In this document: positions 1-9,013 of the stretch, piece after piece
How the letters are laid out: each line of letters opens with the position of its first letter
Numbering within the stretch: the first letter of the stretch is position 1
Source of the DNA: Bacteroides salyersiae WAL 10018 = DSM 18765 = JCM 12988
Lineage (GTDB): Bacteria; Bacteroidota; Bacteroidia; Bacteroidales; Bacteroidaceae
Assembly: GCF_000381365.1 (NCBI RefSeq)
Contig: NZ_KB905466.1
Coordinates: 618,744 to 682,743 of the forward strand
Direction: 5' to 3'
Length of the DNA: 64,000 bases
Notes under the pieces: model-generated
Told to the model about the DNA's origin: nothing
The model's input: the letters and a program-made list of their open reading frames with translations, nothing else
Database searches by the model: none
Made by a program: the position numbers and the translations under genes

Positions 1-539
1 ACGTCAAAAGCAATAAAAGGCTGTTTTTCCATTCCTGTAGGAACGGCTTCACCATTCACATCCGTAATTTTCCACTCTCCCTGCAAATCCGCAACCTTCA
101 CATCGGCAGCTTTCTTTGCAAGGATAACAACCGGACGATTGGAAGCATTACAAAGAGCCATATTCTCTTTTCCCATTTTTTTATATCCTTTCACCTGTGC
201 CAAGGCACCCAATACATTCTGTTCCAAAGTCATATCCGGACAGGCCATACGAGTACTCCCCAATGCCCCCAAATCAATGGTACCAGGTTTGGCATTCACA
301 TCAACCGAACCGATAATACGATTACAGCCACTATATCCGTACACTTTTCCAGTAGTGGTATCAAAGCCTATAAAAGGAAGTTGCTGACCCTGACCCGGCA
401 CGACAGCCGAACCGTTTATTTCAATAATATTCCATTCACCGTTCATAGAAGACAAAGAGAGGGCCTCTTTTGAAGAACGGCAAGAAAACATTACAAGTGC
501 TGCACTTGCAATAAAAATAGAAACAATTACTTTTCTCAT
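1..539 (-). CDS. META-domain (HslJ-like) lipoprotein, 3' part outside window
   Basis: The reading frame begins at 539 and runs off the left edge. The first 20 residues form a lipoprotein signal ending in the lipobox VMFSC, so the protein is probably anchored in the envelope. Two META-type repeats are visible, each opening with a G-E-W motif (MNGEWNIIEING and LQGEWKITDVNG) and a PFI-FD strand. META/HslJ proteins are small beta-rich envelope proteins, some tied to heat or novobiocin resistance; the exact job in Bacteroides is not established. A TATATTTG -7 element lies 32 bases upstream. Confidence 0.8.
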   Translation of the reverse strand, partial: MRKVIVSIFIASAALVMFSCRSSKEALSLSSMNGEWNIIEINGSAVVPGQGQQLPFIGFDTTTGKVYGYSGCNRIIGSVDVNAKPGTIDLGALGSTRMACPDMTLEQNVLGALAQVKGYKKMGKENMALCNASNRPVVILAKKAADVKVADLQGEWKITDVNGEAVPTGMEKQPFIAFD

Positions 540-570
540 TATTCAATAACGTTTAAGTTAAATATCGGTG

Positions 571-578
571 CAAATATA
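571..578 (-). promoter_or_regulatory. -7 promoter element of the META lipoprotein
   Basis: CAAATATA on the plus strand reads TATATTTG on the minus strand, matching the Bacteroides -7 consensus TAnnTTTG. It lies 32 bases upstream of the start at 539. No clear -33 TTTG was assigned. Confidence 0.5.
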
Positions 579-663
579 TTGAAAATAACATAAAGTTCAT
601 ACATTTGTCTAACAAATATCAACAGTCCGAGCCATTCAATAGTTCATTAACGCCTAATTAAAG

Positions 664-1947
664 ATGAAAGAAACCATATTTATCTTACTTTTTATCATTC
701 CGGGAATGATAACCATTACTGCTCAAAATGATTACATTGTGAAAACCTTTCAACAGACAGACAGTAATATGAGCGAAGAAGATCGGTTTGTTGAAAGTAA
801 CTTTCCGTTAATAACCTTATGCAAATGGACACCGGGATTGAAATTCATGTTTATCCCCGATGGCAACGACCTGTTTGTACCTGTCTTCAATTCTTATGAA
901 ACCGGAAAAGAGGCAGACAGCAGCAAACTTAAACACAGATTCTTTGAGTTTCAAGGTATCGAAGAAAAAGCAAAAGAGATTCATGTAGGCACCAATTATT
1001 CCACCCGTTTTATCTTTAACTGTGAAGGGAATAAATACTATTATGAATTTAAGGGGCAGAGACTTGATGACATTTGTGAACGGAATCCTCGTGCCAGTAT
1101 TAACGGACTGGTATATCTACCTGACGTAGACACTGCACGAAATTTACTTATCGGAAAAGTTGTTTACACAAACTTTACTACTGCACGGGTAGATGACAGT
1201 AACAGTTATGCCGGTTATAAAACAATAACCATCCCCAAAGATGAGAAAGTAACCATTACAAATATCGGAGTCGGAAGTAAATCATATCCCGTAAAAGTGA
1301 TTTTCGAAGATACGGCAGGCAATTCATACTATACTGAAGTAGCCCTGTCGAGAACAAACTCCGGAATGGATAAATCCGACTTTCAGGCAGAGAAAAAAAT
1401 GAAATATTTTCCGAATGCATTTTCTTTCAATAACCGACAAACACTAACGGCAGAGAACTTAAAAAACAAATACACGGGTATGGCTGTTTATCCCAAACAG
1501 ACAATGAGTGTGAAATGTTTTATAAATGTAGACGGAAGGAAAACAGAAAATCAAGTACGCTTATTACGTTACACTTCACTGCATATAAAAGATATTGAGA
1601 TAAAACTCCCTGAGACAAAAGCAAAATTAACTCTTGAAGATGTAAACGGAAGTATTTTTGAACTTGAAGTTGATTTGAAATATGACATTATTACCAAAAA
1701 TGAAAACTATATAGAAGATCTACTGGCTTTTGGAGATATCCGTAAACAGTATCCACATACCACAGAGGAGAACTGGAAGCTCATTTCTCAAGGCGAAGTG
1801 CAAGAGGGAATGACAACCGATGAATGCCGTCTGGCACTCGGCAATCCCATCCAGATAGAATTCAAACAAGACACCCGGTTCGAGACTTGGCTGTATGCAC
1901 GGAAAATGCTGGAATTCGAAAGCGGACGGTTACTTCGTTATAAATAA
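664..1947 (+). CDS. Exported protein with C-terminal BamE/SmpA-like segment
   Basis: The 427-residue protein starts with a hydrophobic signal ending near ITAQND, so it is probably exported to the periplasm. The middle 300 residues resemble no family I recognise. The last 55 residues follow the BamE/SmpA pattern: I-x-x-G-x-V-x-x-G-M-T-x-x-E-x-R-x-A-L-G-x-P, then a W-x-Y strand (ETWLYARKMLEFESG). In BamE-like proteins this fold binds other envelope proteins. The gene stands alone between a divergent lipoprotein gene and the polyamine gene at 2043. Function is unknown; the domain call rests on motif resemblance only. Confidence 0.7.
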   Translation: MKETIFILLFIIPGMITITAQNDYIVKTFQQTDSNMSEEDRFVESNFPLITLCKWTPGLKFMFIPDGNDLFVPVFNSYETGKEADSSKLKHRFFEFQGIEEKAKEIHVGTNYSTRFIFNCEGNKYYYEFKGQRLDDICERNPRASINGLVYLPDVDTARNLLIGKVVYTNFTTARVDDSNSYAGYKTITIPKDEKVTITNIGVGSKSYPVKVIFEDTAGNSYYTEVALSRTNSGMDKSDFQAEKKMKYFPNAFSFNNRQTLTAENLKNKYTGMAVYPKQTMSVKCFINVDGRKTENQVRLLRYTSLHIKDIEIKLPETKAKLTLEDVNGSIFELEVDLKYDIITKNENYIEDLLAFGDIRKQYPHTTEENWKLISQGEVQEGMTTDECRLALGNPIQIEFKQDTRFETWLYARKMLEFESGRLLRYK

Positions 1948-2042
1948 ATAAGGAAAGTAGGAACGGTTTTCTGAAAATAATGCCGTATATTTGTTCCATA
2001 AACAATTCTTAAATTCTTAATTTTAAATTCTTAATTAAAGAA

Positions 2043-3236
2043 ATGGGTAGAGTTCTTATTATCGGTGCGGGCGGTGTAGGTACCGTTGTTGCACACAAAG
2101 TGGCACAAAATGCCGATGTATTTACTGACATCATGATTGCCAGCCGTACTAAATCCAAATGTGACGATATAGTAAAAGCAATTGGCAATCCCGATATAAA
2201 AACGGCTAAAGTAGACGCAGATAACGTAGATGAACTGGTAGCTTTGTTCAATGACTTCAAACCGGAAATGGTAATCAATGTTGCCCTCCCCTATCAAGAT
2301 CTCACCATCATGGAGGCCTGCCTTAAAGCCGGAGTAAACTATCTGGACACAGCCAATTATGAGCCTAAAGACGAGGCTCATTTTGAATACAGTTGGCAAT
2401 GGGCTTATCACGAACGTTTTAAGGAAGCCGGATTGACAGCTATTCTCGGTTGCGGTTTCGATCCGGGGGTAAGTGGTATTTATACAGCCTATGCGGCAAA
2501 ACACTACTTTGATGAAATACAATATCTGGATATCGTTGACTGTAATGCCGGTAATCACCACAAGGCATTCGCTACCAATTTCAATCCGGAAATCAATATT
2601 CGCGAAATTACTCAGAATGGCCGTTATTATGAAAACGGCAAATGGGTAACCACCGGCCCGTTGGAAATTCACAAAGACCTGACTTATCCGAACATCGGTC
2701 CGCGTGATTCATATTTGCTCTATCACGAAGAGCTCGAATCATTGGTAAAACATTTCCCCAGTATCAAACGCGCCCGATTCTGGATGACTTTCGGACAGGA
2801 ATATCTGACGCACCTGCGTGTAATCCAAAACATAGGTATGGCCCGTATCGATCCGATTAATTACAATGGCGTAGAAATCATTCCGCTACAATTCCTCAAA
2901 GCCGTTTTGCCTAACCCACAAGATTTAGGTGAGAACTACGAAGGAGAAACTTCCATCGGTTGTCGTATCCGTGGTTTAAAGGATGGAAAAGAACGAACTT
3001 ACTACGTATATAATAACTGCAGTCATCAAGAAGCCTACAAAGAGACGGGAATGCAGGGAGTAAGTTATACTACCGGTGTGCCGGCCATGATCGGTGCCAT
3101 GATGTTCTTCAAAGGTGAATGGAAACGTCCGGGCGTAAACAATGTGGAAGAGTTTAATCCGGATCCGTTTATGGAACAACTAAACAAACAGGGACTGCCT
3201 TGGCATGAAGTGTTTGATGGTGACTTAGAACTATAA
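2043..3236 (+). CDS. Carboxynorspermidine dehydrogenase (saccharopine dehydrogenase family)
   Basis: The 397-residue protein opens with a Rossmann dinucleotide motif (IGAGGVGTVV, residues 6-15) and matches the length and layout of the carboxynorspermidine/carboxyspermidine dehydrogenase branch of the saccharopine dehydrogenase family. That enzyme reductively condenses aspartate semialdehyde with a diamine; a decarboxylase (NspC) then gives norspermidine or spermidine. Motifs consistent with this branch include GCGFDPGVSG and the C-terminal TTGVPAMIGA segment. NspC is not next door. The gene ends two bases before the radical SAM gene, so the two are probably cotranscribed. A true lysine-pathway saccharopine reductase is the less likely alternative. 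Confidence 0.85.
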   Translation: MGRVLIIGAGGVGTVVAHKVAQNADVFTDIMIASRTKSKCDDIVKAIGNPDIKTAKVDADNVDELVALFNDFKPEMVINVALPYQDLTIMEACLKAGVNYLDTANYEPKDEAHFEYSWQWAYHERFKEAGLTAILGCGFDPGVSGIYTAYAAKHYFDEIQYLDIVDCNAGNHHKAFATNFNPEINIREITQNGRYYENGKWVTTGPLEIHKDLTYPNIGPRDSYLLYHEELESLVKHFPSIKRARFWMTFGQEYLTHLRVIQNIGMARIDPINYNGVEIIPLQFLKAVLPNPQDLGENYEGETSIGCRIRGLKDGKERTYYVYNNCSHQEAYKETGMQGVSYTTGVPAMIGAMMFFKGEWKRPGVNNVEEFNPDPFMEQLNKQGLPWHEVFDGDLEL

Positions 3237-3238
3237 GA

Positions 3239-4264
3239 ATGGATTTCTATCGATTATTAAAACTATTCGGTAAACTGAAAAGTCCCAAAGCAAGACTCCT
3301 CGGGTTGTATGTAATGCATACGGCCCGAAGAAGATATATAGGAATATATCTGGATCCGGTATTAAGTTGTAACTTCCGTTGTAAAATGTGTTATTTCAGC
3401 GATGAGGAAAAAAGAAAAGAAATGCATGGCATACTCTCCGAACAGGACATGGAGACCATTGCCAAAGCTCTTTTTCACCGCGCGTTAAAGTTGCAGATAG
3501 GATGTGGCGCCGAACCCAGTCTTTACAAAAATCTGACTGGTATCGTTCGTTTAGGCAAACAATACAATGTGCCATACATATCGCTCACAACCAACGGTAA
3601 TCTGTTGACAAAGGAACAATTATTCAGCATGGCAGAAGCCGGTCTGGACGAAATTACGCTTTCTACACACGGTATCCGTAAAGAAACGTACGAACATTTA
3701 ATGACGAACGGCAAATATGATCTTTTTCTGCAACTGCTGGATAATTTGAAAGAGGTTAAAAAACAATACCCGGACTTCAGAATTCGCATTAACTATACGA
3801 TGAATGAGGATAACACCGAAGAGTTGAAAGATTTTTGGAAAGTATTCGGAGACATCCCTCTGAACATCCTACAACTGCGTCCTGTACAGGAAATAGGCAA
3901 TAGCGAGTATCAGAACTTCAGCCTTCAGAAAATATCCGAATTGCTCGACAGTGTAGTCAATCCGTTAGTAGAAGAATGTAAACGAAAAGGAATCATCTGC
4001 ATGGCTCCTGAGCATAAGAACCTACAAATACTAGAACAGGAAACACCGGATAAAGATAAAACGTTTGAAGAACTGACTTACTGTTATGTATCGGCTCGCT
4101 CGTGTTGGAATGAAGATTTCGATTATCATACAGAGACTTTCGAATCTTACTGCCGGCGAAAACGAATGGGGAAGTATATATTGCAAAAGTTATTTTCCAG
4201 AACAGAGAATAAACTGGATAAACCCAAACATGTGACGAGAAAGATGAACTATTCAGTAAAATAA
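3239..4264 (+). CDS. Radical SAM protein
   Basis: The 341-residue protein has the radical SAM iron-sulfur motif C-N-F-R-C-K-M-C (CX3CX2C) near residue 41, followed by strands with conserved G-x-E-P (GCGAEPSLY) and TTNGNLL segments typical of the SAM-binding barrel. The C-terminal part has scattered cysteines (CYVSARSC, SYCRRK) but no clear SPASM arrangement. The substrate is unknown. It starts two bases after the carboxynorspermidine dehydrogenase stop codon and ends 14 bases before bcp, so it sits inside a tight plus-strand cluster leading to recA. Confidence 0.85.
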   Translation: MDFYRLLKLFGKLKSPKARLLGLYVMHTARRRYIGIYLDPVLSCNFRCKMCYFSDEEKRKEMHGILSEQDMETIAKALFHRALKLQIGCGAEPSLYKNLTGIVRLGKQYNVPYISLTTNGNLLTKEQLFSMAEAGLDEITLSTHGIRKETYEHLMTNGKYDLFLQLLDNLKEVKKQYPDFRIRINYTMNEDNTEELKDFWKVFGDIPLNILQLRPVQEIGNSEYQNFSLQKISELLDSVVNPLVEECKRKGIICMAPEHKNLQILEQETPDKDKTFEELTYCYVSARSCWNEDFDYHTETFESYCRRKRMGKYILQKLFSRTENKLDKPKHVTRKMNYSVK

Positions 4265-4278
4265 ACCTTATTATAATT

Positions 4279-4734
4279 ATGGGATTAAAGGTAGGAGATA
4301 AAGCTCCCGAATTATTAGGAGTAAACGAAAATGGCGAAGAAATACGCCTGAGCAGCTATAAAGGAAAGAAAGTCGTGTTGTATTTCTATCCTAAAGATAA
4401 TACCTCCGGATGTACCGCACAAGCTTGTAGCTTACGTGATAACTATTCGGAACTGCGTAAGGCCGGTTATGAAGTTATCGGCGTAAGTGTAGATGACGAG
4501 AAGTCACATCAAAAGTTTATTGCGAAAAATAATCTCCCTTTTACACTGATTGCCGATACGGACAAGAAATTAGTAGAACAATTTGGAGTATGGGGAGAAA
4601 AGAAACTGTACGGACGTGCATACATGGGGACATTCCGTACTACTTTCCTTATTAACGAAGAAGGAATCATAGAACGGATCATTACCCCGAAAGAGGTTAA
4701 AACCAAAGAACATGCTGCACAAATTCTACAATAA
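4279..4734 (+). CDS. bcp: Thioredoxin-dependent peroxiredoxin, Bcp type
   Basis: A 151-residue peroxiredoxin of normal Bcp length. The peroxidatic cysteine is C45 in the segment DNTSGCTAQAC and the resolving cysteine is C50, the CX4C spacing of atypical two-cysteine Bcp enzymes. The family reduces hydrogen peroxide and organic hydroperoxides in the cytoplasm with electrons from thioredoxin. It lies between a radical SAM gene (14-base gap) and recA (52-base gap) on the same strand. Placement beside recA is compatible with oxidative and DNA damage tolerance, but that link is inference. Confidence 0.95.
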   Translation: MGLKVGDKAPELLGVNENGEEIRLSSYKGKKVVLYFYPKDNTSGCTAQACSLRDNYSELRKAGYEVIGVSVDDEKSHQKFIAKNNLPFTLIADTDKKLVEQFGVWGEKKLYGRAYMGTFRTTFLINEEGIIERIITPKEVKTKEHAAQILQ

Positions 4735-4786
4735 ATAAAAAAAGCATTAACCATACATCGTAAACAAGTAAATTGTAAATAGAAAA

Positions 4787-5824
4787 ATGGCAAAAAAAGA
4801 TGAACTTAATTTTGAAACAGATAATAATATGGCATCAAGCGAAAAATTAAAAGCCTTACAGGCTGCCATGGACAAGATAGAAAAGAGCTTCGGTAAAGGT
4901 TCTATCATGAAAATGGGTGACGAAGTTGTTGAACAGGTAGATGTGATCCCCACCGGCTCTATCGGGCTGAATGCGGCATTAGGCGTAGGTGGCTTCCCCC
5001 GTGGAAGAATAATTGAAATCTACGGTCCGGAATCTTCCGGTAAAACGACTCTGGCTATCCACGCCATTGCTGAAGCACAGAAAGCAGGAGGTATCGCAGC
5101 ATTTATCGATGCAGAACACGCTTTCGACCGTTTTTATGCAGCCAAGTTAGGCGTAGATGTAGACAATCTTTTCATTTCTCAGCCGGACAATGGAGAACAA
5201 GCATTGGAAATAGCCGAACAACTAATCCGCTCTTCTGCAATCGACATTATCGTAGTAGACTCGGTAGCTGCTCTGACTCCTAAAGCAGAAATTGAAGGTG
5301 ATATGGGTGATAACAAAGTCGGTTTACAAGCCCGCCTTATGTCGCAAGCATTACGCAAACTGACTTCTGCCGTAAGTAAAACCCGCACAACTTGTATCTT
5401 TATCAACCAGTTACGTGAGAAAATCGGTGTAATGTTCGGTAATCCGGAAACAACAACCGGTGGTAATGCACTGAAATTCTATGCTTCCGTACGTCTGGAT
5501 ATTCGTGGTTCACAACAAATTAAAGATGGAGAAGAAGTTATCGGTAAGCAAACTAAAGTAAAGGTTGTAAAAAACAAAGTAGCACCTCCTTTCCGTAAAG
5601 CAGAATTTGATATCATGTTCGGTGAAGGCATCTCTCATTCCGGCGAGATCATTGATCTGGGAGCAGAGATGGGTATCATCAAAAAAAGCGGTTCATGGTA
5701 CAGCTATAATGATACCAAACTCGGACAAGGACGTGATGCAGCCAAACAATGCATTGCTGATAATCCGGAACTGGCTGAAGAACTGGAAGCATTGATATTT
5801 GAAAAGCTGAAAGAACACAAGTAA
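4787..5824 (+). CDS. recA: Recombinase A
   Basis: The 345-residue protein is full length. It carries the Walker A motif GPESSGKT (about residues 80-87), the [21 protein letters not shown] loop region and the C-terminal acidic domain. RecA forms filaments on single-stranded DNA, drives strand exchange in recombination and promotes LexA-type self-cleavage where a LexA exists. The gene closes the plus-strand cluster that starts at 2043 and is followed by a strong hairpin terminator at 5849. No SOS box was recognised upstream. Confidence 0.98.
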   Translation: MAKKDELNFETDNNMASSEKLKALQAAMDKIEKSFGKGSIMKMGDEVVEQVDVIPTGSIGLNAALGVGGFPRGRIIEIYGPESSGKTTLAIHAIAEAQKAGGIAAFIDAEHAFDRFYAAKLGVDVDNLFISQPDNGEQALEIAEQLIRSSAIDIIVVDSVAALTPKAEIEGDMGDNKVGLQARLMSQALRKLTSAVSKTRTTCIFINQLREKIGVMFGNPETTTGGNALKFYASVRLDIRGSQQIKDGEEVIGKQTKVKVVKNKVAPPFRKAEFDIMFGEGISHSGEIIDLGAEMGIIKKSGSWYSYNDTKLGQGRDAAKQCIADNPELAEELEALIFEKLKEHK

Positions 5825-5848
5825 ATTATAGAAATTAAAAGAGTTAAG

Positions 5849-5900
5849 GCTGTGCTGTATACCGGTTTATATTCCGTTATCAGCGCAGCTTTATTTTTTA
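5849..5900 (+). terminator. Intrinsic terminator after recA
   Basis: GCTGTGCTG (5849-5857) pairs with CAGCGCAGC (5881-5889) around a 23-base loop and is followed by a T-rich run (TTTATTTTTTATTT). It sits 25 bases after the recA stop codon. Confidence 0.85.
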
Positions 5901-5984
5901 TTTATAGAATATTTTTCTTTTCTTTGTAACAACATCTACCGGATTACGTCTTACTGGTATAAACACATTGCTACTAAAAAGCCC

Positions 5985-6500
5985 ATGGACGCTGAGAGTT
6001 TTAAAAAAGAATTTCTACCTCTTCACCGCAAACTTTACCACATAGCCTACCGGCTATTGGAAAATGAAGCCGATGCCGAAGATCTGGTACAGGAAGCTTA
6101 CTTAAAGCTATGGGATAAACGGGAAGGATTGGCAATCATCAGTAATCCGGAAGCATTCAGCGTGACACTCGTTAAAAATATGTGTTTTGATCTTTTACGC
6201 TCAGGAAAATATACTGCCAATAAACAAACAGTAGAGTTAAACGGTATCCATTATACCTGTCCGGCAGATGATATGGAAACCCGGGATGAAGTCCGGCAAG
6301 TAAAAAACATCATAGCGCAACTGCCCGAGCAACAACAAAAAGTGGTCATACTCAGAGATGTAAAAGAATGCTCGTATGAAGAAATAGAACATATTACCGG
6401 GCTAAATTCCATAAATATACGTGTGCTACTATCAAGAGCAAGAAAAAGAATTCGTGAACAATTTAATAAACTGAACAACTATGAGAGTCGAAGAAATTGA
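5985..6500 (+). CDS. ECF-type RNA polymerase sigma factor
   Basis: The 171-residue protein has sigma region 2 (DAEDLVQEAYLKLW, about residues 31-44) and region 4 with a helix-turn-helix (CSYEEIEHITGLNSINIRV), separated by a short linker; regions 1 and 3 are absent, as in ECF sigma factors. It probably directs RNA polymerase to a small envelope or stress regulon. Its last 20 bases overlap the start of a membrane protein gene at 6481 with the features of an anti-sigma factor, and a DUF4252 gene follows, so the three form one operon. Confidence 0.92.
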   Translation: MDAESFKKEFLPLHRKLYHIAYRLLENEADAEDLVQEAYLKLWDKREGLAIISNPEAFSVTLVKNMCFDLLRSGKYTANKQTVELNGIHYTCPADDMETRDEVRQVKNIIAQLPEQQQKVVILRDVKECSYEEIEHITGLNSINIRVLLSRARKRIREQFNKLNNYESRRN

Positions 6501-6999
6501 AAGGTTACTGGCCGAATTTTACGAAGGAAATACCAGCGAGAACCAAGAAGAAAAGTTGAAGAAATACTTCGAAACACAGAATGTCCCTGAACATCTGGAA
6601 AAAGATAAGAGATTATTTCTTTGCTTTCATAAAGATGTACCCGTGGAAGTACCCGCAGCGCTGGAAGACAAATTAAGCCGGATGATCGACACGAAAGAAC
6701 AAGAGGAAATACACTTTTTCCGTAAAAATAAATCAAAGCGCAATTGGCGCTGGGTTGGTGGAATAGCTGCCAGCATAGTATTGTTGTTCGGACTCGGGTA
6801 CAGTATCAGTAACATAAGCGACACAATGGAGAAACCTAAAGAAACCTTTACGGATCCGGAAGTGGCTTACGAAGTACTACAGGCCACCTTAATGGAAGTT
6901 TCTATGGGATTGAACAATGGAGTAGATGAAATGATAGACACTCAAAAAGATATCAGAAGAACAAACAGAGAGATAAAAAAGGATCTACAATTACAATAG
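6481..6999 (+). CDS. Putative membrane anti-sigma factor
   Basis: A 172-residue protein with a charged N-terminal part of about 85 residues (VEEIERLLAEFYEGNTSENQ, typical of Bacteroidetes anti-sigma N-termini), one membrane segment (WVGGIAASIVLLFGLGYSI) and an extracytoplasmic tail ending in a charged helix. It has no clear zinc-binding anti-sigma motif. The ATG lies inside the sigma gene, so translation is probably coupled. The role is inferred from topology and overlap, not from a recognised domain. Confidence 0.75.
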   Translation: MRVEEIERLLAEFYEGNTSENQEEKLKKYFETQNVPEHLEKDKRLFLCFHKDVPVEVPAALEDKLSRMIDTKEQEEIHFFRKNKSKRNWRWVGGIAASIVLLFGLGYSISNISDTMEKPKETFTDPEVAYEVLQATLMEVSMGLNNGVDEMIDTQKDIRRTNREIKKDLQLQ

Positions 7000-7009
7000 A
7001 ACAGCATTA

Positions 7010-7660
7010 ATGATTATGAAAACGAACAGATTATTCCTTGCAGGCGTATTATTACTACTGCCACTGCTTTGTCAGGCACAAGGCCTGTTTGCCAAATACA
7101 GTGACATGAACAACGTGTCATCGGTTTACATCTCCAAAGCGATGATAGAGATGAATCCGGAACTATATACCAAAGACGTCAATGTCGGGAAACTTGCCAA
7201 ACAATTAGAGTTGGTACAAATACTCTCCACAATGGATAATGGTATAAAAAGAGAAATGCGGCGGGATATTGAAAGCGTAGTGCGTGCACAAAAATATGAA
7301 TTGCTGATGAAACAAAAAGGCATCGTTTCGCGTATGGCTTTTTATGTAAAGCGTAAGGGGGAAACCGTACAGGATCTCATTATGGTAGTCGATGGTGCCG
7401 CTACGTTAAAATACGTCCGGTTAGTAGGCGACATGACCATAAAAGATATTCAGAATATCATGAAATCGCAAAAGACAAGTGACAATACCTACTTCAGCAT
7501 TCCCACCCATGAAATCAATAATGCATTCAAAGAAATCAGCATAGCCCTCGGCGAACTAAAAAAGATAGAAGGCATCACTGAGCTGAAAGATTTAAAGAAG
7601 GAAATGAAAAAACTTCAAAAAGAGACAGAAGAGATGGGATTATCGTACATTATCTTCTAA
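7010..7660 (+). CDS. DUF4252 exported protein
   Basis: A 216-residue protein with a signal peptide ending near LLCQAQG; the start may be the second ATG at 7016 (MKTNRLFLAG). The segment FAKYSDMNNVSSVYISKAM and the downstream pattern fit the DUF4252 family, which Bacteroides often encodes beside an ECF sigma factor and its membrane partner. It begins 11 bases after the anti-sigma-like gene and closes the operon. The molecular function is unknown; the gene context suggests an envelope component of the sigma regulon. The C-terminus is a lysine/glutamate-rich helix. Confidence 0.85.
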   Translation: MIMKTNRLFLAGVLLLLPLLCQAQGLFAKYSDMNNVSSVYISKAMIEMNPELYTKDVNVGKLAKQLELVQILSTMDNGIKREMRRDIESVVRAQKYELLMKQKGIVSRMAFYVKRKGETVQDLIMVVDGAATLKYVRLVGDMTIKDIQNIMKSQKTSDNTYFSIPTHEINNAFKEISIALGELKKIEGITELKDLKKEMKKLQKETEEMGLSYIIF

Positions 7661-7671
7661 GAATATTGATT

Positions 7672-7757
7672 TTTCAGTATACTGAAACGATTTGATTCTT
7701 CTTATTGGAACTGCTTGATTCTTCTAACTGGAACTACTGGTTTCAAGCGTTTGAAAC
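7672..7757. repeat. Palindromes and a 23-bp tandem repeat downstream of the DUF4252 gene
   Basis: A perfect 16-bp palindrome TTTCAGTATACTGAAA lies at 7672-7687. Two imperfect 23-base copies beginning TTGATTCTTCT follow at 7692-7714 and 7715-7737, then a short hairpin GTTTCAA/TTGAAAC at 7740-7757. No reading frame covers this stretch. Confidence 0.6.
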
Positions 7758-7810
7758 TCTTCGTCCCAATTCATCGGAACAAAATAAGACTTATTCTCCC
7801 CAAACATATA

Positions 7811-7865
7811 AAACCGAATAAGGTTTCGCATGTCTGTAGAACATACAAAACCTTATTCGGTTTTT
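7811..7865. terminator. Bidirectional terminator between convergent genes
   Basis: AAACCGAATAAGGTTT (7811-7826) and AAACCTTATTCGGTTT (7848-7863) form a perfect 16-bp inverted repeat with a 21-base loop and T/A runs on both sides. It lies between the plus-strand DUF4252 gene and the minus-strand exporter gene and can serve both. Confidence 0.85.
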
Positions 7866-7917
7866 AATTATTCCTATCGGAATCTATGCTATATAAATGA
7901 ATACAACTGTATGATTT

Positions 7918-8910
7918 TTAGAACCAATAAATGTAGGCTAATGTACTACAGCTGATAACCACCCACAGCAATACTCCCTGGACCAAAGGTTTAAGGCCAA
8001 CTGATTTCACAACATCAATAGACAAGGAAGCACCAATAAAAAACATGGTTATAGTCAGAGTTTTGCGTGCCAAGCCATTAATAGCGGCACCTACCTCCGG
8101 AACACTTCCCAATAGATAAGTATTCACAATCATAGCCAATACAAAAAAGAAAATAAACCAAGGAATGCTAATCTTCTGCCCTTTACTTTTGAAAATAAAC
8201 GAAGTGGCAAATGCCATTGGAATAATCCAAAGGGCACGTGTCAACTTAATGGTAGTCGCCACTTTCAAGGCTTCCTCTCCATATGCCGCACCGGCTCCTA
8301 CCACCGAACTCGTATCATGAATGGCAATGGCAGCCCATGTCCCGAATTCATGTTGACTCATACCCAAAGCATGGCCTATTACCGGGAAAATGAACAATGC
8401 AATAGCATTCAAAATAAAAATAGTGGCTAAAGCAACAGACATTTCGCTATCATTAGCTTTCACTACCGGCCCTACCGCAGCAATAGCGCTACCACCGCAA
8501 ATAGCAGTACCCGAACTGATTAAATAAGAAGTATTACGATCTACCTTCAATAATTTACGTCCGATAAACCAGCCAATCACCAAAGTTCCTATTACTGAGA
8601 TAACGGTAAATTCCATACCTTCTTTACCGGAGGCAAGTGCCGAATGGAGATTCATACCAAACCCCAAACCTACTACGGAATATTGCAACAAATATTTAGA
8701 AGTCTTCTTATTAAATTTCGGATGTGCCTGCCCGCAAACCAATGCAAAAGCCAATCCTAAAAACAAAGCCAAAGGAGGAGTAACCCATGCCGAAAAAGCT
8801 TGCATGCCCGGAATATAATCCAATAATAAGAAAAAAGTTAAAATCGAAAGTAAGGATACATAGACAATTTTATTATTCGTCTTTAATGTTCTTGTAATAG
8901 CTGACACCAT
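7918..8910 (-). CDS. YeiH-family (UPF0324) putative sulfate/anion exporter
   Basis: A 330-residue inner-membrane protein with about ten hydrophobic segments. It has the family landmarks YSVVGLGFGMNL, SSGTAICGGSAIAAVGPV and IHDTSSVVGAGAAYG. UPF0324/YeiH proteins are annotated as putative sulfate exporters; direct transport data are limited. Its gene lies 79 bases downstream of a LysR regulator on the same strand, the same pairing as yeiE-yeiH in Enterobacteria, which suggests regulation by that LysR protein. Confidence 0.85.
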   Translation of the reverse strand: MVSAITRTLKTNNKIVYVSLLSILTFFLLLDYIPGMQAFSAWVTPPLALFLGLAFALVCGQAHPKFNKKTSKYLLQYSVVGLGFGMNLHSALASGKEGMEFTVISVIGTLVIGWFIGRKLLKVDRNTSYLISSGTAICGGSAIAAVGPVVKANDSEMSVALATIFILNAIALFIFPVIGHALGMSQHEFGTWAAIAIHDTSSVVGAGAAYGEEALKVATTIKLTRALWIIPMAFATSFIFKSKGQKISIPWFIFFFVLAMIVNTYLLGSVPEVGAAINGLARKTLTITMFFIGASLSIDVVKSVGLKPLVQGVLLWVVISCSTLAYIYWF

Positions 8911-8984
8911 ATCTTTATTGTTTAATTATTTTTTCGAGTGCAAAGATACGGTTACTTTATGGCATGCACCAATTGTTTCTATTT

Positions 8985-9013
8985 ATGCACTATAACCTTT
9001 GGTTATAGTGCAT
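8985..9013. promoter_or_regulatory. Perfect hairpin across the LysR stop codon
   Basis: ATGCACTATAACC (8985-8997) and GGTTATAGTGCAT (9001-9013) form a 13-bp inverted repeat with a 3-base loop. It covers the last codons and stop of the LysR gene and lies about 75 bases before the exporter start. There is no T run after it on the minus strand, so an operator or RNA processing/attenuation element is as likely as a terminator. Confidence 0.6.
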
